A DNA stretch of 64,000 nt from Hyperoodon ampullatus (taxonomy: Eukaryota; Chordata; Mammalia; Artiodactyla; Ziphiidae): positions 71,881,783 to 71,945,782 of the forward strand of contig OX457063.1 of the NCBI GenBank assembly GCA_949752795.1. The letters run 5' to 3'. Numbering within the stretch: position 1 is the first letter of the stretch; each line of letters begins with the position of its first letter. The notes under the pieces are model-generated. The model was not told where the DNA came from and ran no database searches. It saw nothing but the letters and a program-made list of their open reading frames with translations. Made by a program: the position numbers and the translations under genes. Shown in pieces: positions 47,383 to 59,035 of this stretch.

Positions 47383-50300
47383 GACTATATTAAGTCATCT
47401 GTCAAATATACTAAAGTGTAGTGAGTATATTTCTTGGATTATTTTAAAGGAAAACATTGGTCATTCCCCTTCCATAAATATCCCTCAAGAAGTCAAGTTC
47501 ATAACTTTTAGTGTGCCATATATTTTTATGATGGTCAATAAATTAGTAATACTGATGAAAAGCACTGTCTCGTTTTTTTCTCAAATCAACACTATCCTAT
47601 CCCGCCAGTCTCCACCCACCTCCCCGGTAAAAATGGGTTCTAATGATGTGTAAATTAGCTAGGTTCCTACCTTGTTCTTATTTTAATACTGCTTTGTCAA
47701 TATATGTGGGTTAGAGAGGAGGAAGGTATATTCATACATATATTGATACATGAGACTGACTTTTCCTTAGACAACCTCTTTATATATTAAAATATGCTTT
47801 CTTTCTATGTTGGCTAGCACAGATATTCTTTCCTCTTTATTTGCTAGGAATATATGTATATATTTCAAATTGTTAATGATTTTGATCTGGATCATAGCCA
47901 AATTTGTCATATCTGTCGTATTATTATGTGTGAAAGTACTATTTCAATTGGAAGACATCAACTCTAAGATTACTTTCCCAATCTTTCCCTCTTCTCTGAC
48001 TACAACTATGTTATAGAAGAGTCAGTAATACCTCTTGGTTCCTAAATATTGACTCCTGTAAAATATCATTAATCTGTACTAATTGGAGGAAGCTTAGTTT
48101 TAATTAAAGAAAAAAAGTCTGAAAATATATTATTTCATAAAGGAATAGAGTTCCATTATTTCAAGTACCTACATTAACTCACATTAAACTAACAAAGTGT
48201 TATCCAATACACATCCTTGACTTGATTTAATGGTTTGTAATTAACATATCAATTGTGTGGAAATGGTTCCTTCTAAAGTACTTGAGGGTGCTTAGAAAGT
48301 TTGTTCTACTAAGTATTTTGAAGGATCCTCTTGTAATCTTATTTACATTATTAATTTACTTCTATAAAAAGAAATAAATTAATCAATGCAAAAATAACAT
48401 TCCTGTCAGCCTCTGGTCAAATAATGAATTCTGAATTAGTGAAACACAATTATTAAACTTTTTTCTCTACCATTAACAAGCTAATTATAATCTCATGGTT
48501 TTGCTAAAAAGTTTAATGAATTTTTCTCCATTCTAAAGGTGATTCTATTGATTGGAAGAAGTGCCTTCTGATTTGATGTTCTTTCCCATTATAGAGAGAG
48601 AAGGGTTTCCTTGCAACCAACAACATATTATTTGAGAGATGGTTAGTAGTCATATAAGATATATATATAAGACACCCATGATCTTGAAGAAGAGAAAGAC
48701 ATATTGGGATTCTGCTTGCAATGGATTTGTATTAGTACCTAGTACAGTGCCTGGCATATTAAAGCAATACATTTATATTGACTAAATAATTGATGTTTAG
48801 CTTTTGGACCAGTAAAAAAACCACAATTCATTTTCCATCATGCTTGGACAAGCTAATCCTGCCTTCAATGTAGTCTTTATTTTCACTTCATTTTGTACTT
48901 CATTCTATTTTTATGTGAAAAACTCAAATATTTTTCAAATATGAGTTAGAAGGCAGCCCAATCTCAACAAGAGAAAGAGAAAGTAAAATTAGATTTCAAC
49001 TTTGGAAGGAAGGTCTTGGTTTATGTCTGTTCTCCTTTGTAGTAAGGCAGGGTTAACTTAATTATTTATGAGCCTTCCTTAATAAGCATCTAACCTCAAT
49101 ATTGGCTTTTCAATAATGACAGACACTATTACCATAAGAGTTACATATTCTTTAGGTTTACATCCTTCATTGTTTAGAGATTTTCTTAAGTTTTGCGTGT
49201 CTTTCCTAGTTCATATTTTCTATTCTGTCTTTGTCTTGTTTTTTATCATTTCATTATATATATATTTGTAAATAACTATCATATTTCCTTTTGGTATGTT
49301 CATTTGACTGAACATGACTTCTTCTGTTAACCTTTCCTCATTTTCCAAACCTTTCCTCAAATCTTTCTTATGAACTCTTCAATTTGTTCATCTTCTTTCC
49401 CAAATGTGTCACTGCTGTGTATACATTTATGTGTATGTGTGATAATGAATGATGCCCTAAAGTATGTACTGTTTTATCTGAGCTTTCATTCTAGTGATTA
49501 TGTGTATTCACATATTTATTATTCCTTTTAATTTCCTGTATTTTTCCTTGATTTATTCTGAATTTTTTTCCTCTTTGAAACATTTACACTTAGGTTAACA
49601 AATTTACTTATGGAAATATTGATGAATAAATAAATGTGTGAAGTGAAGTGGATCCAAAGTTTATGTCATTTTTGCTCTTATGACCTTCTTAAAAGTAGGA
49701 AACATTAATTTTGGACAAAATACCTGTGTGTGGACTTTTTCCTTTTTTTTGAATTTATATGTTAATAACTGGTAGAATTAGACGATCCTTATTTAGCTCT
49801 TTATACCCATAAAGCAGTTCTCAGAACTTTTTAATAATTCATTGAATGTTTTGCTGCAGGGCTGCTGTGTTCTCAAAATTATATAAATCATATGATTGAG
49901 AGGAGATGCAAGAATTTCTAGTTTTTCTAAAGGAATTTTATATGCATATTGTGTAACACAAAAGTGTCATGAAAATATAAGATCAACATTTTCATTGAGT
50001 ATATAGTTAACTCAAAGAAAGATAAAAAATTAAATATCTACTTTGTACTTTTTGCTTTTATTTTGATTGCACACATCTGAGAATCAAGTTTGAGGCAAGA
50101 AATGTACTTTGACCAAAACAAAATGTTCTGATTAAAGTCAATGGGGGACAGTGGAGTTACAATTGATACCTAGGTCTATCTTAACCTCTCTCCTTACAAA
50201 AAAGAAAAAAGAAAGCATTGATTTTTAGAATATGCTGCTTCTTTTCTGGGATATATTTAAAAATCTGAAATATCTTTCTCTAAGAAATATTGGCTTTCTG

Positions 50301-51873
50301 AAAATTAAGACAGTATACAACAATCTTTCCAACTGATATATCCTAGGGAATCCTCAAATTAATACCATAATGAACAAGTTACCTTGTAAATCAGTTTATA
50401 ATCCTGGATGTCTATACATTCTGATGACGATACATTCATGTTGGAAAACATGATTCTACAAAAAAGCAAGCTCTTTTCTATCTTCAAGTGTTTGCTTAAA
50501 TTCAGATTTTATAAACTGAATTCCCCAAAATGATCTTTTTATCCATCTGTATTGTAATAATTAATACATACCTAAAATCAGAATATTTTATCAAGCAAGT
50601 TTTGTGTTAAAGTATAAATGTTCAAAAAGATAAAACCACAATTTTCGTATGAATATAAAATTAACATAACAAAAATAAACTCTAATTAATAAAGGAACTA
50701 CTAAACTCTTAAAGGCAATTCAAAGATTTTCAAGATGTCTCTATTATATATTCCCACACATAATACATACTAATATAATATATATTATATATAATATATT
50801 GTACATACATATATCCATACATATGTATAATCATAAATTCTTAAAAGAATTTGCTAAAAATTTAACACATTAACATTTTAAGGTTCTATTAAATATATTA
50901 TTTCAAGTCATAATTTCTACAAGGTAGAAATCAATTGTATCTCTACTGAACAAAATTTATTGGCATTTCTATGGACAAAAATTACTTGGGTTACTATCAG
51001 TTTTCTACATCTTAATTTGTAGAGATAGTCCCATCGAGCTATAAATTAACCTAGTCAACAGAAAGGTGATCTAATGTGCACATCTCTGTAGAATCATAGA
51101 ATACCCAGAGAACTCAGTAGATAACACTAAGTGCTCCACTAAAAGGACATCTAGGACCTTTGATTTTTCTCTTATTTTGCCTACTTTCCTGGCAGTTGTA
51201 ATATACATAATCAAACTGTGCAAAATAATTTAGAGTTTAATGATCCTTACCCACCTCACCCTTCATACAACATTTTTTCATTTGAAGGGTAAGTAGTTTA
51301 GCATAAAAATCTCAGGGCCAGAAATATTTTATAAAATTCTATCTATTTCATTGTTTTTTTTCAATTTCCCTATCTTCTTTGCTGTTCTCACAATATAACC
51401 ATGTTAATCAAACTATTCCTTACAAATTTCTATTGAGTTTCATAAAATATGTCTTGATATGTTTATCCACTTCTCCACCTAGTGAATGATATTTTTGAAT
51501 TATGATTTGCTTCTTTGCTGAACCAGTTGGTAGCATCGTTTTGAAAATCCTAGCAAGCTGAAATATCAAATCTTCCAATCCCTCATCTTAAGCTATCAAT
51601 TAAATGTTCTCTGGGATAAGACATTAGGTCAATTACCAAAAATGTATCCCATAAATTTATGTATCATTATTTTTTTTTCCATATTACTGACCACTTTTTC
51701 TCCTCTCACTATCCTCACTGCATTTAACTCCCAAAATTGTGCCCTCTGCTCATCTCATTTTACGATTGGGAAATTGATCCAAAGTAAGGGCTTAAATTTG
51801 GTTAAATCCAACCTTTATCTCCTTCTCTGGTTTATGCTCCAGTCTCATTTTCCTACTTTCTTTATAACAAAAC
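47383..51873. other. Unassigned AT-rich sequence with a short L2 end
   Basis: A 4.5-kb stretch without a recognisable exon. About 48725-48800 carries a short L2-like 3' end in plus orientation ('acctagtacagtgcctggca' then 'ttatattgactaaataat'). A TA palindrome lies at 50774-50802. The frames at 47345-47653, 47807-48016 and 51642-51884 show no domain. Confidence 0.45.
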
Positions 51874-51884
51874 AAGTTTCTTAG

Positions 51885-52020
51885 TTGCAACCAATTAAGC
51901 CAACCATGGTCTTTTCCCCGTGGGGGGCCCAGCATGCAATGGCTGCAAACAGCAACCTCCTCGGTAGTGTGTGCAGCCTGTTGCCTGTACAGGATGCATT
52001 AACGGACCTTGGAGACAGCC
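51885..52020 (+). ncRNA. SNORA70: SNORA70 (U70)-like H/ACA snoRNA copy, retroposed
   Basis: SNORA70 is an H/ACA snoRNA that guides pseudouridylation and lies in an intron of RPL10. This copy is 136 nt, the expected length. The H box ACAGCA is at 51949-51954, and the ACA box is at 52015-52017, exactly three bases before the end. The base of the 5' hairpin pairs TGCAACC (51886-51892) with GGCTGCA (51941-51947), right before the H box, with one A-C mismatch. The 3' hairpin base pairs CTCC/GGT with ACC/GGAG, less perfectly. Phrases such as 'aatggctgcaaacagca' and 'ggaccttggagacag' agree with the family as I remember it. No host intron or promoter is apparent, so it is most likely silent. Confidence 0.8.
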
Positions 52021-52064
52021 CTTTCCAGTGGGCATTCATGACTGGCATGCTGTCCTCAATCTAG

Positions 52065-52423
52065 GCTCCAGGTAGGTATGTGTGGTGCCTTTGGAAATCC
52101 CCAGGGCACAGTGGCCAGAGTCCACGTTGGCCAAGTCATAATGCCCATTGGCACCAAGCTGCAGAACAAAGAGCATGTGACTGAGGCCCTCTGTAAGGCC
52201 AAGTTCAAGTTCCCTGGCCGCCAGAAGATGCACATCTCCAAGAAGTGGGGATTTACTAAGTTCAATGTGGATGAATTTGAAAACATGGTGGCAGAAGAGT
52301 GGTTCATCCCAGATACCTGTGGGGTCAAATATATCACTAATTGTGGTCCCCTGGACAAATGACAGGCCCTGCACTCATGAGAGCCTTGGTGCTGTCCCCT
52401 CCTTACTCATGCCCACCAATGAA
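52065..52423 (+). pseudogene. RPL10: RPL10 processed pseudogene, 3' part
   Basis: Ribosomal protein L10 (uL16) is a large-subunit protein. Here only the C-terminal half is present, entering in frame at the splice acceptor (52064/52065) with L-Q-V-G-M. The frame is open from 52066 to a TGA at 52360-52362 that replaces the Trp codon (TGG) following 'GPLDK'. The native last residues (A-L-H-S) and stop (52378-52380) follow in frame after a changed Arg codon. Recognisable RPL10 stretches are '[13 protein letters not shown]', 'TKLQNKEHV', '[10 protein letters not shown]' and '[12 protein letters not shown]'. The 3' UTR matches RPL10, but its polyadenylation signal has decayed to AATGAA (52418-52423). 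Many missense changes show there is no coding constraint. Confidence 0.9.
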
Positions 52424-52571
52424 TCCTACTTTCCTGTCAAAAAACAAAAACAAACAAAAAAACAACAAACAAAAAACCCCAAGTCTCTTAGAACCTAAGG
52501 ATCTTAGAGCTGAATAAAACTAGATGAAAATTAGCCCAAACTCTCAACAAATGACAATTCCTAACAGTGGT

Positions 52572-52839
52572 TGTGGTAGATAGAATAATGCTCCCTCCCC
52601 TGAAAAAATAAAATGTTCACTTCCTAATCTCCAGAACCTTTGAATACGTTACCTTATGGGATAAAATGGACATTGCAGATGTGATTAAATTAAGGATCTT
52701 GAGATGGGTAGATTATCAGGTGGTCCCAATGTAATCACAAGAATCTTGATAAAAGAGAGGTAAGAAAGTCAGAAAAGACCAAGATAGAGGTGTGCATATC
52801 TGGGGGAAGGGGAGTGGTGTGTGTGTGTGAGCTGGAGTG

Positions 52840-52883
<44 letters not shown>

Positions 52884-53079
52884 AAGTGCTACCCAACTGA
52901 TACTGAAGATGGAAGAAGGACATAGCCTAGGGAATGTAAGGGGCCTCTAGAAACTGGAAAAGGCAAGGAAACAGATTCTGCTCTTAGAGTCTCCAGAAAG
53001 AATGCAGCCTTACCAACAGTGTCTGGTTAAGCCACTAAGTTTGTAGTAATTCGTTAGAGCAGCAATAGGAAACTAATAC
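52572..53079 (+). mobile_element. MLT1-type LTR (ERVL-MaLR)
   Basis: A solo LTR of about 508 bp. It begins 'tggtagatagaataatg', passes 'tggacattgcagatgtgatt', 'aattaaggatcttgagatgg' and 'gtaatcacaagaatc', and ends 'taagccactaagtttgtag', 'taattcgttagagcagca', 'gaaactaata'. This is the standard MLT1 order. The middle carries TG and GA microsatellites. No matching flanking duplication was found. Confidence 0.85.
52843..52877. repeat. (GA)n microsatellite in the MLT1 LTR
   Basis: A GA tract of about 35 bp, with a short (GT)n at 52817-52829 just upstream. Confidence 0.95.
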
Positions 53080-53425
53080 TATGGCCAAAAATTTGAACCC
53101 TTATAGAATCAGGGAAATTATCATTTTCTAAATTAGCCTTTTCCACCATTGAAAGTTTAAATGTTCAGGACATTTACATTGAGTTGAATTCTAACCTAGA
53201 TAGCTACCTGTTACCTCAGATGACAGCTCTCTGTGTAGTCTCATTGACTTCACTCCTAAGGCGTGTGTCATTTCACAGTGTGGTCATTTTGTATGTGTTA
53301 TGATCATTTTCTCAGTCTTCCAGTTAAAGCCAAAATGAAGCAAAAATTTATTACCATGTTTGTTACTTTTGGGGGGTAAAAATCTGTCATCATGCTATAT
53401 ATGTCAGATTTTTCTTTCTTCTTCA
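53080..53425. other. Unassigned sequence
   Basis: No gene or repeat family is recognised. Confidence 0.4.
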
Positions 53426-54320
53426 TTTCCATCTCCACCAGGCTGGTACAAGCCTCTCCCTCAGGCTATGATGATTACAATGTTCTCTGAACTCTGAATT
53501 GTGAACTCTCCTTCATGTCTCCAGGCTGAGGTCTTCTCAATTTAGTCTATATGCTGCTGCCAGTAAAATCTTCCTAAATAACTAATTTCAAGTCATTCCT
53601 TGGCTTAGGAGCCTGGTTTCCCCTATTGCTCATCAGTTATCAAGCTTTTATACCTAAATCTCAGGTTCCTTTATAATGTCCTTCAGCAGAGCTGGCTTCA
53701 TGGGCCTGTGGCCTATGCTGCACTCAGGGCCATGTACGTAGAAAGGCCTTACTCTTGCCTAAGACACTGCTATCACTATCCCAAGATTCTTAAAAATTTT
53801 TGAAGTCCCACCATTTTCATTATGTATTGGAAATTATGTATAGTATAGCAAATTATGTAGCTTGTTCTGTCCCTGAGTTTATCTAGATTTTATTTTGTGA
53901 TCTCATTCTTTCTCAGTATAGCCTTTTTTCTGGAAGGCAGATATTACTTTTTTCCCTTGATTTACCATCTTTGGCCAACTCCTTTTTCTTAACAGTTGCT
54001 ATTTCTTTTTCTTGGAATGCCCTTTCTCTTTCATTTCATGCTTCTAGGCCCAGCTCAGGCACTGTGATTGTGCCCAAGAATACTGCATTGTACATAGTCT
54101 GTGCTCCTTAAATATCATTTCTCCTTCTAGCTCCATGCCTTCTTCCTTTTATTACTGGCAACTTTGTCAATGAAATCTTATCCACTTCTTCAGTTCTCAC
54201 TAATACCTCTTCTCTGAATTTAATTTGCTCTTTACTGTTTCATAATTACTCCATGTGCTGTAGCATTTTCTCCTGATCTCTGTCATAACTGTGTAAGAAC
54301 AATAAACTTATCTTGCCCGA
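53426..54320 (+). mobile_element. LINE-2, fragmented
   Basis: L2 wording in order: 'ctccaccaggctggtacaag', 'tgctgctgccagtaaaatc', 'caagtcattccttggcttag', and later 'tttttcttggaatgcccttt' with 'ctaggcccagctcaggcac'. A stretch around 53695-53840 does not fit and may be another insertion. No open frame remains. Confidence 0.65.
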
Positions 54321-56980
54321 TTGTGCATCTACCCTGGAATAAGGATAGTAGTGGATGTATACAAATAATATATATTTGCTAATGCATTAATCATCTACCA
54401 ACAGTTTTCCTGTCACTGAACACCCTAAGAATATGGGAAGCTGCTTAAAAACCTTTCTGCTTATATGGAGGTTAAGTTAGTTCCAGAAAAGTCACTTACA
54501 CTTACCCAGGAAGTTAATATTATTTCCTAATTTCCTAATTTCTCCCACATTAAAAAGACTAAATGGAGGTACTTTTTTTTTGAGCAAATATCATTGAAAC
54601 ACTTTAACTTGAAGTCATAATATCCTGGAATTTTCTTATAAGTGAATTTATTTTTGGAATATTAGGAATTACATTTATCTGATTGCTAAATATAACAAAG
54701 TGAATTATAAGTTTATATAAAAATTTATATATATAGTATATGTACATATGTGTATGTACATACTGCATATCTGTACCTATGGCAACAGAAAGTAGGGTTG
54801 GAGAGTTTTGGTTTTTTCTCCCACATTTCCTATAAATTCTAATAATATTTCCCCTCATGGAGAGCACTGTATGTGTGAAGTGAAAGATTTTCATCTGTAA
54901 TTTGACCTCTATTGTAGTTCATAATAGTGGAGGATCACTGGTTAAAGGGAGAATCAAACTTGAGAAGCTCGTCCTTGGACAGAACTTACCTTCTAAAATA
55001 ATGGCTATAGAAAAGAAAGGCTGAAGGGTAACAAGATGGAGAACACTGAGGGATTTTCAATTATCTTTGGTGAATAGATTTTTCTTCTGATGCTAACCAT
55101 TCCTATTGTAAAAGACCTGGCCATGTAAGTGAGATAGAGGAAAAGGGCAGGCTAGGCCATTTGGAACATAGGAAACGAATATAAAGGGTCACAAAAGCTC
55201 AGGATAGCAAAACTAAAAAGAAAAAGTTGTTCTGATACTTAAGACCCTTCTATGCTTTAAAGAACTTTCTAATGTTATTGTTTGAAAGAAGCATCAATAG
55301 CTTATACAAATATGTTCTCTTATGCATTCAGTTTTTCTTATTTTGAAAGCATGTAGTTAAATTGGTGTTAGAGTCAACTTGGTGGATTTACTTGTGGTGA
55401 GTCTATGCACTTTCTGTGTGGTTTGGTCATCCTTTAATTTTTAACCCAACCGTTAAAAATGGCCTTTTATTCATTGTCATATTGATTTAGGCAATAATCA
55501 ACTGTTAAAGACTTCCTAGAAAAGTCATCATTATCATTAAAAATCCAGCAGTCTACAAAGCTGGAAGTTTGTCCTGATATTCAGGCAGACTCATAATCTA
55601 AAGAAATGAGAATCAGGAACTGAGTCAAACAAGTGTTTAGTCTTTCAGGAGCCTAATTCTTTTAATATAGTTATTAAATTTTTAAAATAGGAAAGCTATT
55701 GAATTTGTATATTAATTTCATATCCAGACATTTTGGTACATTATATTTTTGTATATAGTGGAAGCAATCTCTGATTTTGGTTTACAGCAATAACCCTAAA
55801 ACTGTTCAAAGAGAAAGTCTTTCAGCATGGACATTTCATTCTCTGCTTTGAAATAAGAACTTTTATATTTGAGATTCTTCTTCTCTCTCTTTGAGCTATC
55901 CAATGCCATCCCAAGTAACTCTATGAAAGCACAATGTCAACATTCTTTATTCATTTAAAATTTTTTATGGCAGTGCTCCCTGGTTACCTAGAATTTTACT
56001 TTTAGTTGGTACTTGGCCTAAATAAAGAATCACAATCTCCATTATTATCTCTTTGACACTACATAACAAGGACTCCTAAATTTTTAACATCTCAATTCCT
56101 TTCAGCTACCTCAGCTTTTAAACCAACATCAAAAAACCTGCACATTTCCCTGAAGTTCTCGTTCTTAGACCCAGCTCCCTGACACCTCTTTACTGAAACA
56201 GGGTGATTTGCCAATTAAAAAATATCAACTTAAATGAGTGTAACTACTACCATTACAGTGAAGACATAAAGCATTTGCATCATTCCATAAACTTTCCTCT
56301 TGCACCACTGCAGTCATTAACCTTTTCCTACTCCATGGCTTCTGACAAATTCTGATTTGCTTACTATCACAGTAGATTTGCATTTTCTAAAAATGCATAT
56401 GAAAGGCGTAGGGGATGAAAAATAATTTTCCCTCTGTTCTTCTGAGTTCTTAGCTGAGATTCCTGTAATAAAACACAGATTAAAAAGAGAAAATCCAAAA
56501 CTTAATAACATATATACCTTATATATGCATGAGAGATAACCAGGGAAAAAATGAGTAACTCAGAGAGGTGACTTTAGAATTCAGACTTAATTACCATTTT
56601 AACAGGGACATGCGAGGAGGAATGCAAGTCTCTTAGGGGAAAGTAAATAATTTTTAGGACAGATGAATGGGCCTTTAGAAGAACAGATGGAAGATTTGGT
56701 AGTTAATCACAAAGTTTGTCTGAGTGTGATGTCAATGTCTAGACTCTCCTTTGATAAGAGTCAATCTTCTGTGGTTTAATGAAATTCCCAAGAAATGGAT
56801 TTATTGACAGTTGAGTTCCTTTTGGAGGATCTGAATTTAGGCAGATAAGGGGAGGTCAAAGAAAGCCTCTTCCTGCATTTGCTGCTTTTCAAGTGGTTAC
56901 AGCTCAAAATAAACAATATATTGAAGTGGCATATTTTGAATGGCATGTCCTGAATTTCTACAGTCATTATTTAGGATGGC
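54321..56980. other. Unassigned sequence
   Basis: No exon or RNA gene is supported. A TA/TG-rich patch lies at 54715-54765. 56520-56960 has the look of an old repeat in minus orientation, but I cannot name it. Confidence 0.35.
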
Positions 56981-56984
56981 ATAT

Positions 56985-58780
56985 TCTACTACCCTTCAAA
57001 GGACTCACAGCAAGTATGCTTTTGTATCTGGATTCTTTCATTTAGCATAATTCTGTTAAGATCCATTCATGAGTTTGCTTATATCAGCAGTCCTTTATTT
57101 TAATTGCTGAGTAGTATTTCATTGTATGCATGTACCACAATTTGTTTATCTAATTTAATTCAGACTTGGGATTTTTCTAGTTTTTTGCTATTATGAATGA
57201 AGCTGTTAGGAACATTAGAGTAATAGTATTTTTGTGAGAATGTGTTTTCGTTTCTCCTGGAGAAATATTTAAAAATTGGATCCTGGATTGTAAATTGATT
57301 AAATTAATATTTTTACCTATATAACATATGATATTTTTACCTATACTAATTATCAAAGATTCTATATTATTTTGCACTCTTACCAACAATATATGTGGGT
57401 TCAATTTGTTTGACATTTTTAAATACTTAGTATTTTTGGTCTTTAATTTTAGACATTCAACTATATACTAATGATATCTCATTGTGGTTTTAGTTTGCAT
57501 TTCTTAATAATAAATGATATTGAAAAACATTCATGTGCTCATTAGTCACCGTTATATCTTCTTTAATGAAGTATAAGTTCAATGATTTGTTATTCTGAAT
57601 ATTGAGTAACAAGCATTATTATTTATTTTTCTTATCTTATTCCAGTGGCTAGGACACATTGTATAGAAGTGGGATGAAAAGAAATCTGCACCTTGTTTCT
57701 GATATTAGGAGGAAATCATCTGATATTTTACCATTAGTTACAATGTTAGGTTTAGGTTTTTTATAGATATCCTTTATAACTTTGAAGGAGTTGAGTTGCC
57801 TTCTAATTTTGTATTATGTTGAATTTTGTCAAATGACTTTTTGCATCTAGTTAAATGATTTTATTAACTTTCTATTTTAGTCTTTTAATATAACTTGGAT
57901 TAAATTGATAAATTTTCAAGTGTCAAATCAACTTTTCATTCTTGTGATAAATCTCACTTGTTAATCTACTTTATTTTTGTATATTACTGTACATGTTTTC
58001 AAATGTCTGCTTATGGATTTTTGCATCTGCATTCATGACGGATTTTGATCAGTAGTTTTACTTTTGAGTAATGTCTTTGATTCTGATAACAGAATAATAT
58101 TGGTCTTCTACAATGGTTGGAAAATGTTCCTTCTTTTTTCTGGAAGAGATTGTGGGGATTCTTTATTATTTCTTCCCTTAAAGTTTTGTAAAATTCACCA
58201 GTAAAGACCTCTTGGTCTAAACATATTTTTGTAAGAAAGTTAACTATAAACTCAATTTCCTAAATAGAGGTAGAACTATTCTGGTTATCTACATCTTCTT
58301 GAATAAGCTTTAGTAGTTGGAGTCACTTAAGAAATTTGCCCGTTTGTCTAACTTTTAAAATTTATTGTTATAAAGTTTTTGACATTATTTTATTATCCTT
58401 TTACTATCTTTAGGATCTGTAGTGATGTCCTGTTGCCTTTTCCTGTTAGTGGTAAATTGTTTATTCTGTTTATGTTTGATTATCTTAGCAAGCAGTTGAT
58501 TAGTTTCATTTACCTTCTCGAAGAAGCAGCTTTTATTTTCATTAATTTTCTCTGCATTTCCTGTGTTCTATTTCTGTTGTTTGTTATTGCCTTACTTCTA
58601 CCTGTTTTGGGGTTTAATTTGCTATTGTTCTAATTTCTTTAGGTGGAAGCTTATATGATATGTAACTTCAGATATTCTAATTTTTATCTCTAGTACTTTG
58701 TTTTTGGACTATTTATATATTCATTGCTTTCCTCGTCATATCAATATTAATGATATCATCTAACTTTGTGAAAGCTATCT
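56985..58780 (-). mobile_element. Old LINE-1 ORF2, rearranged, antisense
   Basis: Minus-oriented L1. 56985-57650 corresponds to the 3' part of ORF2 ('tgagtagtatttcattgtatg', 'ctcttaccaacaatatatg', 'tctcattgtggttttagtttg'). 57650-58780 corresponds to the region between endonuclease and reverse transcriptase ('tgaggtagaactattctgg'-like at 58267-58285, 'aagaagcagcttttattttc'). The intervening reverse transcriptase part seems deleted at the junction near 57650. Frames such as 57177-57416 minus are relics, and 58379-58633 plus is a shadow. Confidence 0.75.
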
Positions 58781-58788
58781 GTGGTACT

Positions 58789-59035
58789 CTGGATTGGATC
58801 TTGCAACAGAAAGAGGACCTTAACAGAAAAACTGGTGAAATACAAATAAAGTCTGAATGGTAATTAATAGTAATGTAAAAATGTCATTCTCTTAGTTTTC
58901 ACAAATGTGCCATGGTAATGTAAACTGGTAAAAATGGGGGAACTGAATTGAAGATATGTAGAAAACTCTGCACTATGTTTGCAACTTGTCTGTAAATTTA
59001 AAATTATTCAAAATAAAAAAAATTATATAAAAAAA
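58789..59035 (+). mobile_element. LINE-1 (L1M-type) 3' UTR
   Basis: Opposite in orientation to the neighbouring L1. 'ggatcttgcaacagaaag', 'tggtgaaatacaaataaag', 'acaaatgtgccatggtaatg' and 'cttgtctgtaaatttaaaat' followed by AATAAA and an A-rich end reproduce the L1 3' UTR in order. Confidence 0.75.

Larger units (their letters stand above)
51885..52480 (+). mobile_element. Retrotransposed SNORA70-RPL10 chimera
   Basis: This unit was inserted by L1-type target-primed reverse transcription. Target duplications are AAGTTTCTTAG (51874-51884) and AAGTCTCTTAG (52481-52491), one mismatch in 11. In order it contains a snoRNA copy (51885-52020), a 44-bp intron remainder ending in CTAG (52021-52064), RPL10 coding sequence (52065-52380), RPL10 3' UTR (to about 52438) and an A-rich tail (about 52439-52480). 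The insertion starts exactly where the snoRNA starts. The template was therefore probably an RNA with a snoRNA at its 5' end that ran on through the intron into the next exon and was polyadenylated, not a fully spliced mRNA. Confidence 0.85.

Noticed and set aside
51907..52064. Plus-strand frame starting ATG in the sequence upstream of RPL10
   Set aside because: The sequence is explained by the snoRNA and intron remainder, and the frame ends in the TAG of the splice acceptor.
52036..52374. 112-codon minus-strand open frame
   Set aside because: It is the antisense shadow of the RPL10 retrocopy.
58379..58633. 84-codon hydrophobic plus-strand frame as a membrane protein
   Set aside because: It is the antisense of L1 ORF2; antisense AT-rich L1 gives Phe/Leu/Ile-rich frames.
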